A program made the translations under genes and the position numbers. This document shows, in pieces, positions 6,134 to 7,568 of a stretch of DNA of 7,568 nucleotides. Every line of letters starts with the position of its first letter. Positions within the stretch are counted from its first letter, which is position 1. The notes beneath the pieces were generated by a model. It was not told the DNA's origin. It worked only from the letters and a program-made list of their open reading frames with translations, and did not search any database. Source of the stretch: an uncultured Candidatus Pelagibacter sp. (GTDB lineage: Bacteria > Pseudomonadota > Alphaproteobacteria > Pelagibacterales > Pelagibacteraceae); assembly GCA_905616435.1 (NCBI GenBank), contig CAJQSU010000050.1, forward strand, positions 1-7,568. Direction: 5' to 3'.

Positions 6134-6636
6134 TTAAAAAAAATTTAATATTAATCTCAATTTTTACTTTGCTAGCTTTAGCTCCATCTAAAGCTGAAGA
6201 ATTAAAAAAAATTGGAAAATTTAAAGATTGGCAAACTATAGTTTTGGTTGAACCAAACGGTACCGTGTGCTTTGCACAATCATCACCTGTTTTACAGGCT
6301 CCAAAGTCAAATAAAAGAGAAGCTAAATTATTTGTAACTTTTAGACCTAGTGATAAAATTACCGATGAAATTAGTGCAAGTCCTGGATATGAATTTAATA
6401 AAAACAATTCAGTAACCGCAACATCAGGAAAAAACAAAATTAAATTTGATATAGTGCAACAAGGCTTTGCTTGGATTGCAGACAATAAAATTGAAAAAAA
6501 GATGGTTAAATTAATGAAAACGGGATCAAGAATTATGATCACCGGATATAATGAAAAAGGATCCCAAACTATTGACCATTATTCACTTTTAGGATTTACC
6601 AAAGCTTATGGTGCTGCAAAAAAAGCCTGCAGTTAA
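6124..6636 (+). CDS. Invasion-associated locus B (IalB) family exported protein
   Basis: This 170-residue protein has a clear Sec signal peptide: lysines at 5-6, a hydrophobic core at 8-20, and a probable cut after SKA at residue 24. The mature part begins EELKKIGKFKDWQTI and follows the IalB pattern: a FxDW motif, then a cysteine in VCFAQSSPV (C49), a central beta-rich region (AKLFVTFRP), the GFAWIADN stretch and a terminal YGAAKKAC block with C169. The two cysteines could form a disulfide in the periplasm. The family is named for a Bartonella factor for erythrocyte invasion but is widespread in free-living alphaproteobacteria, where its role is unknown; the name does not imply virulence here. 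The start codon lies inside the reductase gene (10-base overlap), and argG follows after 3 bases. Confidence 0.88.
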   Translation: MSIIKKNLILISIFTLLALAPSKAEELKKIGKFKDWQTIVLVEPNGTVCFAQSSPVLQAPKSNKREAKLFVTFRPSDKITDEISASPGYEFNKNNSVTATSGKNKIKFDIVQQGFAWIADNKIEKKMVKLMKTGSRIMITGYNEKGSQTIDHYSLLGFTKAYGAAKKACS

Positions 6637-6639
6637 TTA

Positions 6640-7568
6640 ATGAAATCAAAAGAAAAAGTTGTTCTAGCTTACTCTGGAGGCTTGGATACATCTATAATTT
6701 TAAAATGGCTTCAAGAAAATTATAATGCAGAAGTAATTTGTTACACTGCTGATATTGGTCAGGAAATTGATAGAAAAAAAATATTTAAAAATGCAAAAAA
6801 GTTTGGTGTAAAAAATATCATCATTCAAGATCTTAAAGATGAGTTTGTTAAAAATTATGTCTACCCAATGATAAGAGGGCATGCAATTTATGAGGGGGAG
6901 TATTTATTGGGAACCTCAATTGCAAGACCACTAATAGCAAAAGATCAAATTAGAATAGCAAAAAAGTTTAAAGCGTATGCGGTTTCACATGGTGCAACTG
7001 GCAAAGGTAATGACCAGGTAAGATTTGAACTTGGCTATCATTATTTTGGTCCAAAAATAAAAGTGATTGCTCCTTGGAGAATTTGGAAATTAAATTCTAG
7101 AACTGATTTAATCAATTACGCAAAAAAACATAATATAGAAATTCCTAAAGATAAAAAGGGTGCTCCACCATTCTCTATTGATGATAATTTATTTCATACT
7201 TCGACTGAAGGTAAGGTTCTAGAAAACCCTAGGAACCATGCACCAGAATTTATATTTCAAAGAACTGCTTCTCCAGAAAAAGCACCTAATAAACCAACAT
7301 TTGTGACTATAAATTTTAAAAACAGTGACCCATACGGAATTAATGGGAAAAAACTATCTCCTTACAAGTTATTGGAAAAGTTAAATATAGTGGCAGGTAA
7401 AAATGCAATAGGCAGGGTTGATCTAGTTGAAAACAGATTTATAGGAATAAAATCTCGAGGAGTATACGAAACACCTGGTGGTACACTTTTAATAAACGCA
7501 CATAGAGCCATAGAGTCTGTAACTCTTGATAAAGAAACTATGCATAAAAAAGATAGAGCAATGCCAAG
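6640..7568 (+). CDS. argG: Argininosuccinate synthase (C-terminal end missing at window edge)
   Basis: ArgG joins citrulline and aspartate with ATP to form argininosuccinate, the penultimate step of arginine synthesis, in the cytoplasm as a tetramer. I translated 309 open codons from the ATG to the right edge. The N terminus carries the ATP pyrophosphatase P-loop AYSGGLDTS (residues 10-18). It is followed by [20 protein letters not shown] (from about residue 80), [14 protein letters not shown] (about 117-130, nucleotide and substrate contacts), APWRIW, and the C-terminal domain start with [20 protein letters not shown], all typical of the family. Members are about 390-410 residues, so roughly 90 are missing. 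The start is 3 bases after the IalB-family stop, with no separate promoter room and no Shine-Dalgarno sequence, so it is probably expressed from upstream. An argH neighbour is not visible. Confidence 0.97.
   Translation, partial: MKSKEKVVLAYSGGLDTSIILKWLQENYNAEVICYTADIGQEIDRKKIFKNAKKFGVKNIIIQDLKDEFVKNYVYPMIRGHAIYEGEYLLGTSIARPLIAKDQIRIAKKFKAYAVSHGATGKGNDQVRFELGYHYFGPKIKVIAPWRIWKLNSRTDLINYAKKHNIEIPKDKKGAPPFSIDDNLFHTSTEGKVLENPRNHAPEFIFQRTASPEKAPNKPTFVTINFKNSDPYGINGKKLSPYKLLEKLNIVAGKNAIGRVDLVENRFIGIKSRGVYETPGGTLLINAHRAIESVTLDKETMHKKDRAMP

Noticed and set aside
6117..6542. Minus-strand open frame of 141 codons
   Set aside because: It is antisense to the IalB-family gene, which has a signal peptide and family motifs; the antisense translation has no recognisable domain.
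6700..6882. Minus-strand open frame of 60 codons
   Set aside because: It is antisense to the conserved N-terminal half of argG and has a low-complexity product.

Overview
The window is very AT-rich, densely packed DNA from a streamlined alphaproteobacterium. Genes overlap by 4 to 11 bases or sit 0 to 10 bases apart, Shine-Dalgarno sequences are mostly absent, and all three stop codons are used. The gene set (ccmCDEF, hspQ, an ispZ/yciB homologue next to a DUF2794 gene, an IalB-family protein, argG) and the base composition fit the SAR11 clade (Pelagibacterales). That placement is inferred from gene content and style; no marker gene such as rRNA is present.

Region 1 (1-2791, minus strand) is a cytochrome c maturation (System I) operon, read ccmC, ccmD, ccmE, ccmF, with ccmF running off the left edge. 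CcmC and CcmD load haem onto the haem chaperone CcmE in the periplasm, and CcmF is the membrane core of the ligase that passes the haem to apocytochrome c. The ABC-transporter genes ccmA and ccmB, which often precede ccmC, are not upstream here; hspQ is there instead.

Region 2 (2792-2951) is a 160-base gap between hspQ and ccmC. It holds the most unusual non-coding signal in the window: a long inverted repeat that forms a continuous 17-bp helix only as minus-strand RNA, with three G-U wobbles. Its loop can also pair with sequence upstream, in a conflicting or pseudoknotted fold. I read it as a candidate leader or cis-regulatory RNA for the ccm operon.

Region 3 (2952-4248) has hspQ (minus) divergent from ispZ (plus). 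The ispZ gene starts with GTG and overlaps a DUF2794 gene. A 9-base direct repeat sits on the hspQ start codon.

Region 4 (4254-5015, minus) is a Bax inhibitor-1 family membrane protein whose stop codon lies 5 bases from that of the convergent DUF2794 gene. It is divergent from the next group.

Region 5 (5096-7568, plus) is a tight cluster: a Tas-like aldo-keto reductase, an exported IalB-family protein overlapping it by 10 bases, and argG (argininosuccinate synthase) starting 3 bases later and cut by the right edge.

All protein genes fall in known families, and I see no mobile element, CRISPR array, tRNA, rRNA or defence island. I could not identify a convincing new multi-gene system; the structured leader before ccmC is the best candidate for something undescribed.
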